A stretch of 64,000 nt of DNA from Pseudoscleropodium purum. Taxonomy: Eukaryota > Streptophyta > Bryopsida > Hypnales > Brachytheciaceae. Location of the stretch: the NCBI GenBank assembly GCA_963969395.1, contig OZ017803.1:18042001-18106000 (forward strand). Direction: 5' to 3'. Below the pieces are notes generated by a model, which made no database searches, was not told the DNA's origin, and saw nothing but the letters and a program-made list of their open reading frames with translations. The position numbers and the translations under genes are program-made. Shown here piece after piece: positions 47,514 to 59,902 of the stretch (position 1 is its first letter; every line of letters starts with the position of its first letter).

Positions 47514-48456
47514 TTAACCCCTAAATGATCTCGACTATGTTTTCACCAAAACCACTCCCAAACTACCATTTCTAGTACAAGTACCAAATTTTAGAAAAAA
47601 AAACATTTTAAGACACATGTAACTATAAGATCTTATAGTACGCTAGTTTGAGAATTGGTGGAAAAAACTTTAGAAATTTCCATTGTGTAGATTGCAAGAT
47701 ATTAACATTTGAAGTTACAAAACTTCTTTTGGTGGCCTTGTGAATAAATGAACAGCTGCACTTAAAAAGGTCACATTTGTCTGAAAAAAGGTCCAAAATG
47801 GTGGTTATCCTTTGAATTAATTTTTCAAGTCAAGTTGGTTAAATGCTTGAAAATTTTCACATCATTTCGAATTATACAACATTTGAAAAAAAAATAGCAA
47901 GTAGAAAGGAATAAAGAATGATTCAAAATACTAAATTTTTAACAATTTATTTATATAATTAAAAAATACCAATCCTAATGGTTATGATGTTGCAATAAAA
48001 ATTATACACCTAATATTTTTATTTTTTTTCAAAAATATTGAAATTGAGTTAAATAAAGGACTTCAAAGTTTGTCTCAGAGTAGAGATTCAATAATGATCC
48101 ACAAACTCCTGCAAATTCAAACTCCTCATAACTTTTGACTTGTTGATCAAAATAGAATAATTCAAAGCTTTCTAAGTATGCATCAATCTAAAGAACCAGT
48201 TTCAAGTTTTAATTTCTTAAGAAGTTTTTTTTGTTGCTCAAGCTACCTATTGAGCAATGAAAAGTATATATCATACAATAACTTTTTAACCATTTAGTCA
48301 AAAGTTATGAAAATTGTTGGGCTTTAAAGATATTCCTTGGGCACATGTCATGTTAAAAGTTTGAAGAGAAAAAAAAAAAAAAAAAACTCTATTTTTAATG
48401 AGCTACCTAAAATTGCTATGTTGCCAAAAAATGTAGTTTAAGCATTTAGGGGTTAA
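47514..48456. mobile_element. TTAA-bounded element, family P copy 2, 943 bp
   Basis: Left end TTAACCCCTAAATG and right end CATTTAGGGGTTAA are perfect 14-bp inverses. Same family as 29993-30913, in the same orientation. The two copies share base changes at both tips (ATG here, AGG there), as if tips evolve together. Confidence 0.85.
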
Positions 48457-49675
48457 AAACAAGCTAAGAGGCAAGTATTATAAAGGCCATGAAATTATAA
48501 TTTAAAATTAAAAAATCATGCAAATCAAGGCACATTTGCAAGATTTATCATATCATTAGGTAGTTTTTAAGTGGTTTTTAAAAGTGTATAATTTTTTAAT
48601 ATATTATATTATAAATATACACACATAGAAAGCAGGTGTACTTGAGTAGTTTGTACCCTAGGCATAGGATAAAAGACACCTAGCTTTTTTCCTTTCATAT
48701 TTGAACCTTGGGCCACAAAAATTTATGGAGTAAGTACACAAAACTCCCTTGTCAAAATGGTGAACATTGACAAAGTTTCCTTATTTTCTTTTCTAATTTA
48801 GACAAAAATAGTTATTTAATTGCAACATTGATGAAATATTCAAGGATGGGGTACATGCTAAATTCAAAAGGCTTGTAATTGTGAATCTCAACCTCACCGA
48901 AGCCAATATGGTAAGAAAGAATGCAAATTTTCTCATGATAGTGTTTTTCTTGCAAGTTAGTATCACATACACTAATAGGATAATTCAATGTAAGCCAATA
49001 TGAAGCAAATAAACTCTAAATCCATTTTCTAACACATAGGTACACATTGCCTTTTTTAATGTATCAGTTGCATTCATTGAATGCCTTAAGTACCTTGTTC
49101 AACTTCAAGATTCATAACTAATTTCACTATGGTCTAAAAATATGAAACAACTTAGGTTAGATGCCAATTTCATTTATTTTTATAGAAAAAATTATCAAAT
49201 TTTATTTAGAAGAAGTTGAATTTTCTAAAATTCCAAATTAACTTGTAAATGGTTACTTTATAAACCTGCAACCTTAGTGTTTAAGGGGGATAGTGTCACA
49301 TTGTCCATTTATTCTATGTCCCATGTCCATTGGAAGGAATTTGAGGGCAACCAAAGCTTGTGAGTTCCAAGTTGTGGTGAACAAAAGAATTACGCTATTA
49401 CAACAATATGATGTGGCGAAGACCTTTCCACATCATATAAATTTTATTTATGTTTTAAATGAATTCTTATATCAATTTTTTTAATTTTTTTAGAAAAAAA
49501 TTGCAATAGACAATCGTTCACTTCGGTATGGGAGGAACAACAATGGGAACAAGCTTGAAATGGGTTTCTTTTGCTTTTGAATCCCTTCCAATGTCACATC
49601 CAAATTGACATAGCATTGCAAAAAAATTCAAGTGATTTCCTCTTTAGAACCCCACTTGCAAAAAATTCATGTACA
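48457..49675. other. A/T-rich intergenic DNA
   Basis: No gene seen. Confidence 0.5.
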
Positions 49676-50598
49676 TTAGTTTCCAAAATTCTATCATGTT
49701 TAGAGGCCCAAAACTACTTGAAGATACTTGTCTTCAAAGCAAGATCAAAATCCTCATCTATATTTATTTTTAAACAAATTAAATTGGAGGATCCTTTGGT
49801 GAATTTATTCAAGTACATCGTCCCAAACTTTAGAGAGAATACCCCCATCAATTGCAAATTCAATGTGCTTAAACTTCAAAATGTGCTTAAACTTAATCTT
49901 TTCTAGCCCTTCTAAAAGATAGAGTTTTGTCTTTCTTCATTTTTAGAAAAAAAAAACATATGTCTTATAACTAGTGCATTATAGTCAATATGTTGGAAAA
50001 TGGATTGAAAAAAATCATCTGTAAAAAATTTGAAACAAAAAATCTTTCAATTTTTTTAATTTTTTAATTTTAAAGTAGACATCTTATTGAATTAAAGATA
50101 AAACTAATATGCTAATAACTTTTGGAAGAATTTGAGAATTGTTAATTAAAATGGTAAAAATGTTCTAATAAAACATTCATATCCTCTATTCTAGTTTTCA
50201 ATTGGAAATTTTCAAAATTGAGAGCAAAAGATGACTTTATATGTTTTTTCTACCTTCATTGCCTACAAAACAAAACTCCTTATCACTCTTATCTCACAAT
50301 TTGGAATTGAATGGTTCAAATGTTTTTCAATAGGTATCAATCTACACAATCTCCAAAAAATAATTAATATTTGTTTAGAATATGTTTTTTGTTGCTTGTT
50401 TTGACATTGAAATAAAAAAAACTTCTAACTTTTGTAATATTTATCAAAATGATGTGAAACAAAGCTTCACCTTGAAGACTAAGATGAGCAACATCTACCC
50501 TAAAAAATTTTGCAAAAATTGTAAATTATAAAATCAATAGAGCCTACCCAAGTTTTCAAATAGTCCTAAAGTAGGCTCCTTAGTCCTTTAGAGGTTAA
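49676..50598. mobile_element. TTAA-type element, family T copy 1, about 920 bp
   Basis: Right end TAGTCCTTTAGAGGTTAA is clear. The left end (TTAGTTTCCAAAA) is degenerate and placed by alignment with the copies at 56195 and 59021 (shared TGTTTAGAGG and CAAAGCAAGATCAAAATC). Confidence 0.6.
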
Positions 50599-50769
50599 AT
50601 TGAAGGGGAGTTTCATTTTTTAAATACCACACATAGAATTGAACCAATATATAGATGATCAAGTATAGAGGTCTAGAAACATATGGGATGATGAGGTTTG
50701 TATTTACAAATTAGTATCAAAATCTATATGCATGTGAGGATGTACACATATTTATACATCTCTAATCTC

Positions 50770-51348
50770 TTAAGGACCAAATGATCATTGACCGTATTTA
50801 AGTGATCTCATGTAGGTGTATATGAAGTCATTTTTTAATAAATGTTCTTAAAACTTGACACAAGGTTTGAATATGTACCCTCTTAGGAGAAATATAATTT
50901 TTTTTTCAATTAGGTGCCAAGATCAATAGTTATGTTACCTTGAACTTTTGAGGCATTATGGGCAACTTCAAGCAATGTACAAAACTCCTCCAATAATTTT
51001 GAAATTTGGCATATGTGTAACTTACAAGATACAAGATGCAAAATATCAGAAAAATCCTTGTGTAATATAAAAATCTCACTTTAGGAGGAGGAATTAAAGT
51101 ATGTTGGCCTTGTTGGGCAAGATTAGGAAAAAAAACTTTTTCTTTTAACTTTAAACATTATAATCTTTCGATTAGTGAGGTTTTCAATTAGTCAAGGTTA
51201 AAAAAAAAATTTCCACACATTCCCATACTAGTCTAGTACAAATTTATACAATTGAATTTTTCATTTTTCATTTATTTCTTACTACCCCCCCAAAATATCA
51301 ATTTTCACAATTTATACCCCAAATGTGCCTTGGTCCTTTAGGAATTAA
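50770..51348. mobile_element. TTAA-bounded element, empty-site sibling of 31576, 579 bp
   Basis: Left end TTAAGGACCAAATGATC, right end CTTGGTCCTTTAGGAATTAA. Its interior aligns with 31576-32390 without the nested insert. Confidence 0.7.
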
Positions 51349-52014
51349 GTTCCTTTAAACATTGAAACCATATATTTGTTGATCACTTTCTTTAAGGTAT
51401 ATAATCTTATGAAAAATTGCCCTCGAAAGAAATAGACTTACGTAGGATAAAGCATCTTTGCGAGGGCATTTCCCAAAATAAGATATTCTCCACCTTCAAA
51501 GTTCCATTTCAAGATTTAGACACCTTATTTTTGGAAAGACCCTTGAGACAGTGCCTTGTTGTATTATACATAATTTACCTCATAATTGTATGTGATGTAT
51601 GGTATTTGATCATCTACATGAGATGCAGGACATGGACTTTGTGTGGTTGGCTCTTGGGAGTTTGGAGGGTGGGGGTGGGGTGGGGCGGGGATAGTGGAAG
51701 TGACGGACATCATAATTACAGGGACATGTTTCCAGTCAGTCCGGTTCTGTATAAGCTTACTTGCCAGTGACAAAAATGATGATAAATTCTCAAAATATAT
51801 ATAAAATTTGTTCAGGTGAGGCAGAAGATAAAATGTATGGGGTCAGCTTGCAACTGAACTGAATGTGCCCATGCAACCATCCTATCTTCAGCAGCAAAGT
51901 TAGTTGCACAGCACTCAATTTGCTGCAGGATCATCGTCAGCAAAGAGAAAGCAGAGAAACATATTACAGAGTACTTCACACAAGTCTACTAAGCTTGGGT
52001 CGACTTATTTTTGA
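51349..52014. other. Intergenic patch of mixed composition
   Basis: A 117-codon plus frame at 51417-51770 and a G-rich run (GGGTGGGGGTGGGGTGGGG) near 51670. No family recognised. Confidence 0.35.
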
Positions 52015-52051
52015 AAGAAAAGAAAAGAAAAAGAAAAAGAAAAAGAAAAAG
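52015..52051. repeat. (GAAAAA)n microsatellite
   Basis: GAAAA/GAAAAA units in a purine-only run. Confidence 0.9.
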
Positions 52052-52095
52052 ATACATTATAGGCAGTCAAAACAGATACATACAACTTTCCATTG

Positions 52096-52820
52096 TTAAC
52101 CCTGGAACGTCTAGGGAGCCATTTTGTGGCTTCTGGATGATGATTTCAGGTGGTCATAAGAAGACCTCAACAATAGATTTTTTATCCATTCTTTTTTTTT
52201 AAATGACCTTGTATGTTGAGTTACAAAGAGTGTCCAATGAAGTTTTTGGTCTATTTGATGTTTATTTCCATATAATGGAGAAGTAATGAAAAAAAAACGG
52301 ATGGCCAAATTTCCCATTTCAGTGTATTTTGGGAAATTGAGTAAATCTGAAATTTCTCCTTAAAAATGACTTTTTTTTTAGTTTAAGTCCAACTAATGAA
52401 ATGAAGGTCTTCTACTCTAATTTCTACTCCAATTCGTAAAATTGAATATTTTATTGTAATTTGAACTTCAACTGTATTTTTAATGAGAATTAAATGAGAA
52501 TTATATAATGACACGGAAACTGAATTTACACCATGATGTTTTATACTGTAATGTACACACATGGTGAAATTTTCAGATTTTTTGAGATAATTTTTTATTT
52601 GATATGATTTTTTCTTCACTTTTTCTTCAAAAATTTGTATAAAAAGAAAAATTCTCAAAAAAATTTAAAATTTTCATGAAATATATAAAACATGTAGCTT
52701 CATCTCTTAAAAATAAAAATAAAAATTTTCATACACATCTACATACAAAGTGACAACAAACTAAGTGAGGACAATGCCATGTGAAACTAGTGGCCATAAG
52801 CATAGGCATTTCAGGGTTAA
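52096..52820. mobile_element. TTAA-bounded element with CCCTG termini, 725 bp
   Basis: Left end TTAACCCTGGAACGTC, right end GGCATTTCAGGGTTAA, inverse over TTAACCCTG with partial matching beyond. The left tip also resembles the half copy at 42782 (GGAACGTCT). Non-coding. Confidence 0.6.
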
Positions 52821-53032
52821 TCCCTAATGTAAGAACTTGACATACAGAGACCATACTATCTACTGAAAAGAGACACACACACCTACGTGTGATTAATTAA
52901 CACACACCTTCCCTTGGAAAAAAAATGAGAGCTATTAATTTGTAATAAAAAAAATCTTCACCTTCTTTGATGCGTTGATCTCCAAAAAATAACATGAGGT
53001 ATGGATATGATATTGAGATATGAACACAAATG

Positions 53033-53153
<121 letters not shown>

Positions 53154-53387
53154 TATGAATATGAGATATGAGCTATGAATACAAATACCATATGAATTAT
53201 CCCATATTGAATGGGATTCCATTGCATTTCTAGAATTACAAATAGGCGAGGGCCGGGGGTATAAATTGAATTGATTCAAATAATTATTTTAGAAGTAGGG
53301 GGGTGGCAAAAATTGAGTTAATTGGAATAATTTTTTTGAGCTCATGGAAGTGGGGCAGTTGAATGAAACAAATTCATTTTTTTATAT

Positions 53388-53434
53388 TCTTTTGAGTAGA
53401 TAGTGACTGTTTTTGTCACTATCTACTCAAAAGA
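53388..53434. repeat. Perfect 20-bp inverted repeat with 7-base loop
   Basis: Arms TCTTTTGAGTAGATAGTGAC and GTCACTATCTACTCAAAAGA flank TGTTTTT with no mismatch. It could be a transposon remnant or a small-RNA-like hairpin. No RNA function is claimed. Confidence 0.85.
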
Positions 53435-54019
53435 CAAATAGGAGAAGTATGATCATAAAGCGACCTTTTAAGGGTTGTTGAGCCTTTTTTTTGGCTTTTA
53501 GATGCTTGAAAATATTTACTGTTATTTTTCACTTGAAGAAAAATTGATGCAACATCTAACACAAGTGGTTTCATATTTTTCAAAGCTTTTATAAATTACT
53601 TATGCATTTCTAAAGAATTCTGCAGTAGGTACCTATTCTTGATCATAGACCTTGTAAAACCCACTCACAAGTAGAGTCTAAAAAAATATGTGATTTGACT
53701 AAAAACAAATATTGTTGTATTCAAAAAGTAATTACACAAGGTTCCTAATTGTGCCCATTACTAAATGTAAATGGACCCTACATTCTTTTAACATTTGTAA
53801 GAAGGCAATTGGGCAATTATTTCTCATTTAGAAAAATTAATTGGACACACCTTGTTGTTGAAATGGATCTCCCTGACTCTTATTCCACCCATTGGTGAAG
53901 TATGAAGTAATATATGACAAGTCTTAATTATGCTCTTAGATTGTTGGTAGTCCACTTATTGTCCATTTCAAAGCTCCTTACATGGTTGTTCAAAGAAGAA
54001 GATTGTTTTTTGTTCATTT

Positions 54020-54190
54020 GCACGATAAATAAAGTGAAGAAGCCCCAATTACTACCACCCTTCTCAATTCCACCCTAATGTACTCATAGAGTACATTTTA
54101 GAAGAAAAATGTACACCACAAGTACATAAGGGTGGAATTGAGAAGAGTGATGGTAATGGATTGGTTTACTTTAATGTAACTTTATTAATC
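54020..54190. mobile_element. Hairpin/MITE, about 170 bp
   Basis: Strong arms 54048-54084 and 54121-54157 are inverse with few mismatches (TTCTCAATTCCACCCT against AGGGTGGAATTGAGAA). Weaker pairing continues outward. The loop is about 36 bases. Confidence 0.7.
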
Positions 54191-54879
54191 TTTTACACTG
54201 TTGTAATGATAATTTAAAAGTGATTATAAATATTGAAGAATAATGAATGAAATTTTTTTCATGTATACAAATCACATTGATGTTTTCATGATGTTATCCC
54301 TAACTGTTGATTTAGTTTTTCACTTCACGTGGTTGCAATAAAGTAAAGTTGGGTACAAAAATAGTTTTTGCAATTGGATAGGGGTCCATTTGGGGTTCCC
54401 TACCTTAATTCCAAGTTCCAAGTTTTCTTCAAAGCTAAGTTCTATTTCCTTGGTGCAATAAAAAAAACTCCATGTTGTTCAATTGCTACAACATATGCAA
54501 AGATAACCCTATTACATGTGAGACACATTTAGTAGTTTCTTTAGTTTACCTAAGCTCTATTTTAAACTCTATAGTGCTTTTAAATTTTGAATGACAATGT
54601 AGAAAGATGACTATAATATCATCCTAATGGATCGTATTTAGATTTGTCAAGCCACCTATATCTCATAGTCATCCATTTGTCCAACACATCCATTTGATTT
54701 GAACCACCTATAATGCAATGTAGTCAACAATGTGCTAATTTTTTGACATGATAATCTTCATCAATGTAGTCACATCTTATCTATGTATTGTACTATGTAT
54801 GTGGTATGTTGGATAGGTAGTGCACACATGTAAGGGCTACTAGGTAGGAATTGGGAGCACATTAATTAGTATTTGGATG

Positions 54880-55670
54880 GGTTTTGTGTATCCAACCATT
54901 GCTACCCACAAATGCATACCATTCCACCTGTTGGCACCCATTCTACATATCCATTGGCACATAAATTGTACATCTATTGTTGTTGCTAATTGCCCTCCAT
55001 CCCACATATTGTCACCTATACTTATATTTGTTGGCATCCGTATTGCATATCTATTGGCACTTAAATTGTACATCTATTGCCGTTGATAATTGCCTTCCAT
55101 TCCACCTATTGTCACCTACACTTGTATCCGTTGGCACTTAAATTATACATCTATTGTTGTTGATAATTGCCTTCCATTCCACTTGCTGTCACCTACACTT
55201 GTATCTATTGGCACTTAAATTGTACATCTATTGATTTTGATAATTGCCTTCCATCCCACCTATTGTCATCCACACTTATATCCATTAGCATAGTCTAGTA
55301 TTGCACATCCATTGGTGTTTTAAATTATTTATCCGTTGTCGTCCATAATTGCCTCCTATTTCACCTATTGGTGTCCAAATTGTCTACTAGTGTTGGCCAT
55401 AATTGTCTTCCATTTCACTTGTTGTCGTTCATTATTGTCTCCTCATTCACCTGTTGGTGTTTAAATTGTTTATCCATTGTCATCTATAATTGTCTCCCAT
55501 TCACCCGTTGGCGCCTAAATTGTATATTTATTGGCACCAATAATTACTTTTTCATTTCACCCATTGGCTCCTACATTTCATATTCGTTGGCACCAATAAT
55601 TGCTTCCCATTCTACCCATTAGTGTCCATGTTTTATATTTTTTGATGCCCACATTGCATATTCACTAGCA
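54880..55670 (+). repeat. Higher-order minisatellite
   Basis: Built from a 22-32-base core (TTGGCACTTAAATTGTACAT followed by CTA, and TTGTCACCTACACTTGTATC). Cores group into a 77-78-base unit repeated at about 55090, 55167 and 55245, with more diverged units on both sides. ORFs through it are by-products of the repeat. Confidence 0.85.
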
Positions 55671-56194
55671 CCACACTTTTAACACCTAATTCTGCCCCAA
55701 AATATTTTTGTCATTTAATATTAGTAAACTATGAATGACAATAATAAAAATTCAAAACTCTAAAATCCAAGGCCTAAAATCTTATATGAGTCTAGACCAT
55801 TTGGTTGTCCAATCTAGTTTATTCATCCAATGAACATGTTTTGGCACAATAGAATTAAAGACTAAATACATAATTTGAAGAATTCAATATTTTGAATGCT
55901 CAATATTTTTCATCCATTTTGACCCCTACATAATAATAGGCATACTTTAAACATCACAAGTACAAAAGTGGAGGTACTATGTATTTAACTATATTAAATA
56001 GGTCATGTAGAGATTTTGTTTGTTTGTATTTGTTTTTCTTACAAATACATGCAATATTTTCATCAATTTATTTTGATGATTTCAATTTAGCTTCATGTGA
56101 AAAGTAATTTTCACAATGTAGTCAATTAAATTAGTTTTTTAAGGTCACTGAAATCTATCATATATATGTTATATAAAATATTTCACCATTGATT
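55671..56194. other. A/T-rich intergenic DNA
   Basis: Nothing recognised. Confidence 0.5.
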
Positions 56195-57083
56195 TTATCC
56201 TTCAAAGATTGTAGTATTTCTAAGTCTAAAATTGCTTCATAATATTTATACCCAAAGCAAGGCTAGAATGTTTATTTATATTTATTGCTTTAGTTAACTT
56301 GTACAAGTATATCCCTCCAAAATTTGAGAATGAAAAAATCCACCTATTGCAAATTCAATGTGCCTAACCTTCAAAAAATATTTTTTTTCAAATCCTTTCT
56401 AAATATGAAGTTTTGTATTTCAACATTTTTAGTATATAGTACATATTTTCCATGTCTTCAGCTTGTACCAATTTTAGTCACTATATAGAAAAATTATTTG
56501 AGAATACATGGAAAATAAATAAACCAAAAAAATTCATATTCATCTTTAGAAAATTTATTAAATATTGTGGTGGTTGTTGATGAAAGAAAAATTTAAATTG
56601 CTAATAACTTTGACAAAAAATTGGGAATTGTTGATACCAATGGTGAGAATGTTTTAATAAACAACATTTTAATCCATTTCCATTTTTCTTGAAATTTTTT
56701 GGAATTGAGTTTTAAAAATTACTTTATAAGGGATTTTTTTTGGCCTTCATTGCCTTCATAATAAAATTCCTTGTAACTTTTATCTTATTATTTGGAATTG
56801 AATGCTTGAAACTTTCTTGTGTGGGTATTAATATAAACAATGAAATACAATTAATTAATTTTTTTTAGAAATATTTTGAGTTGTTTGCTTTGAGATTGAA
56901 ATGGAAAAAGATTTCTACCTTTTGTAATATTTGTTGGAATGATGTGAAGCTTTGTTTCACATAAAGATGATTAGCATCCATCCTATAGATTTTGCGCAAA
57001 AATTCTTAATTGTAAAATCAATAGAGAGCCTTCAAAAAATTCTTAAAAATCTAAAACAGGCTCCTTTGTCCTTTAGGGGTTAA
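56195..57083. mobile_element. TTAA-type element, family T copy 2, about 890 bp
   Basis: Right end TTTGTCCTTTAGGGGTTAA; left end degenerate (TTATCCTTCAAAGATTG). The interior shares TTGCAAATTCAATGTGC and GATGTGAA.. words with copy 1. Confidence 0.6.
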
Positions 57084-57972
57084 TCTTAAATTTCAACTAC
57101 AAGCTTTTTCATAACATTGTTATCTAATTCAAAAGTTTTCTCATAGGAACTAACTGGAGACAAAATATTCTACTATTGTTAACTCCTTTGCCTAAGCTAA
57201 AAGACTTCAACAAGCTATATCTAGTTTAGATACACTGTTTGTAATAAAAAAATTGACTTGTTATACACAATTTGACACTTTGTTTGGGCTCTTTAAGGTA
57301 CATATACCCACGATCATTAATGTCCAAAATCAAACCCTTTCATTTGGACCAAAATATGATACCAAAAACTTAGATGTTGGTTATAGAAGGTGTACACAAT
57401 AAGAATATGAGAGCCTACAAGAACCTAGTAGCAATTTTGATATAACTTGACAATGCTTTCAAATTCATATGCTAGTAAAAGAACAGTGACTAAATCAACA
57501 AAAAATCAACAATTTTTTGTTAATGTTGTATTGCATTGTCCATTTTTACAATTTTTAGTTGATTTTGGCACAAGTTAACAAAATGGTCATTGAATTTTGT
57601 TAATTTGAATAGTGCATGTTCAAATCAACAAAAAAATCAATACTTTTTTATTCACTTTGACTAACAAATTTTTGTTTCAAACATTGTAGGTTGGGATAGT
57701 ATATTAAAAATAGGATAATTATGTTTCTCTTGTTTTATTCTTACAACTCCTATGCACTTTCACACTCAAAGTTAAAATGTACATTATTAAACAAGTCCTT
57801 CAAACATCTACACGGTTAAATTTAAAATAAAAAAATTGTTTCATTGGAGATAACTATAAGCCCATGTTCTTTTTTCATTTCAAAAATCTTGGACATTTAG
57901 GAATTAAATCACCATGGTTGGAATTTTATGTACCATAGATTGTATGTTTTAACTTAATCATTTAAAATTTGG
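57084..57972. other. A/T-rich intergenic DNA with CAACAAAAAATCAACA motifs
   Basis: Repeated AAATCAACAAAAAAATCAA-type words near 57490, 57620 and again at 58670-58740 resemble the interior of the CACTA MITE at 62404, so these may be remnants. Confidence 0.4.
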
Positions 57973-58378
57973 TGTATTCAAACTCAGTAGACTTCAAAGG
58001 CCATTTAAGCATAGTAAAACAACTTTTTTCAAAATGCTTTCCCCTTACAAAAGCTGCAAAATCAAGTTAGCTTTCAACTCCAAAAAATATTTTGCAATTT
58101 CAAGTCATTAATCAAAATTTATGGACAAAATTCAATCAAAATTATGGACAAAATTTAGTCAAAATTATGGACAAAATTCAGAGAAGATGTTTAAAATGTC
58201 AAAAAAATGTCCGTTCCAAATCCTTTCTAAATTTTGTCCATAAATTTTGATTGAAGCAAAAGACATTTTAGAGGTGAAAGTTAACTTGATTTTGCAACTT
58301 TTATAATATTGAAAGAGTTTAAAAAAAAGTTGTTTTACTATGGTTAAATGACCTCTAAAGTCTATTGAGTATACAACT
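57973..58378. mobile_element. Foldback element, about 400 bp
   Basis: Arms of about 165 bases are inverse: GTATTCAAACTCAGTAGAC and ATAGTAAAACAACTTTTTT at left against GTTGTTTTACTAT and GTCTATTGAGTATAC at right. The centre carries a 24-bp tandem repeat (AAAATTATGGACAAAATTCA) three times at 58112-58183. Confidence 0.75.
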
Positions 58379-58445
58379 GAATAGAAAAACTAGCTAGCAA
58401 TAACTAAATAAATAAAATTGAAACCCACATGTTTACATATAAATG

Positions 58446-58516
58446 AGTGCTTGGTGTGTTGGTTAAAGCCTTGCATTCCAAGCATGAGGTGCAAGGTTCA
58501 AACCCAATTGGCACTT
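58446..58516 (+). other. tRNA-like sequence: tRNA pseudogene or SINE head
   Basis: A box A-like TGGTGTGTTGGTTAA and a box B-like GGTTCAAACCC are spaced as in a tRNA. The ends AGTGCTT and TGGCACT can pair as an acceptor stem, and an anticodon-arm-like CTTGC-ATTCCAA-GCATG is present (anticodon TCC, glycine, if real). The T-arm stem pairs poorly, so a working tRNA is unlikely. A tRNA-derived SINE is the best guess. Confidence 0.4.
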
Positions 58517-59020
58517 CTTGCTAGGGTGGTGGCTTACCTTGGTGGTAGTTCCCCATTGGTTTGAATTGCTTAAGTAGCCATTTTGTGATGATGTGACACT
58601 TGCCACATGTCAAAATTTGTATGGTCAAATTTATTTATCATTCTTGACTTGACCAAATTAATTAAAAAAATCAACACTTCCTTGTTCACAATTGCCCAAA
58701 TCAACATGTCCAAATCATCAAAAAAATCAACACTTTTTTATTGAATTTTTGTTAATTTTTTTATTGAATTTTGTAGTAGTGATAACTTGTTCACACATTG
58801 TCCAAATAATACATCCCAAAATACATTGAAATCCCTTCATCTACCTATGAGATCCTATACAAATATTTTTGTTTTAAATTAAAAGCCATTTTCAATTCTT
58901 ATTAATTAGAAGAAGCACACTTATTGGACAACTTGGGGAGAAGAGACTCATGTATTTTCACTGAAAAATAAAAATAATATAGGTTCAAGATTAAGAATAA
59001 AGAGTAAGGAACTATTGTAA

Positions 59021-59902
59021 TTAATTTGTAAAGGACCAAAGAGGACACTTTAGGCTTTTTGAGAACTTGGGTAGACTATTGACTTTACAATTTGGAATTT
59101 TTAAATTTTTTTAAAGAATGGATGCTATTCATCATAATGTACATGAGGATTTGTTTCATGCTATTCCAATAAACATTGCAAAAGTTAGAAGTTTTTTTTT
59201 AGCATCAATGTCAAATTGGGCAATAAAAATTATATTTAAAAATAATATTGATTATTTTTTAATTTTATATATTAATACCTACTCAAAAACATTTGAACCA
59301 TTCAATTCCAAATAATAAAGTAAAAATTACAAAGAATTTTATTATGCAAACAATGAAGGTAGAAAAAACATATAAAGTTGTCTTTTGCTCTCATTTCTGA
59401 AAATTTTTACATAAAAATAATTGTTCTCACTATTGGGATTGAAATTTTTTAATTTCTTGTAAAAGTTATTAGCATATTAGTTTTTTCTTTCAATCAATCA
59501 ATACCACCTTCCGCTCTACAATTTTTTAAGGATGAATGTGAAAATATTCTTGATTGAATTTTATGTATATATATTTTTTTCAATCCATTTTCCAACATAT
59601 TTACTAAAATGCATAAGTTATAAGACATATATTTTTTTCTTCTAAAAACATTGAAAGACAAAACTTCACCTTTCGAAAGGGCTAGTAAAACTTATATTTG
59701 AAATTTAGGCACATTGAACTTGCAATTGGTGGGGATATTCATTTTAAAATCTTAAGACAATGTAGCTGACCAAGTTAATAAAGGATCCTGTAGTTGGATT
59801 TGTCAAAATCTAAATATTGATGAAGATTTTGATCTTGCTTTGGAGATGAAAATATTGAAGCAGTTTTGAACCTCTAAACATGTTGGTCCTTTAGAAGGTT
59901 AA
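59021..59902. mobile_element. TTAA-type element, family T copy 3 (inverted), 882 bp
   Basis: Reverse orientation relative to copies 1 and 2: left end TTAATTTGTAAAGGACCAAA, right end TTGGTCCTTTAGAAGGTTAA. The reverse complement of its interior matches copy 1, including CAAAGCAAGATCAAAATC. Confidence 0.65.

Noticed and set aside
29993..48456. Alternative reading of TTAA ends as TA (Tc1/mariner, Stowaway) or TWA (Harbinger) duplications
   Set aside because: The outer T and A are conserved on both sides in nearly all copies, and a TTA duplication would make the element ends asymmetric; TTAA fits better, although only empty sites can settle it.
54840..55622. Frames of 69-84 codons in the minisatellite
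   Set aside because: Open only because the repeat lacks stops in those frames.
58446..58516. Functional tRNA-Gly(TCC)
   Set aside because: The T-arm stem does not pair well and the acceptor stem has mismatches.
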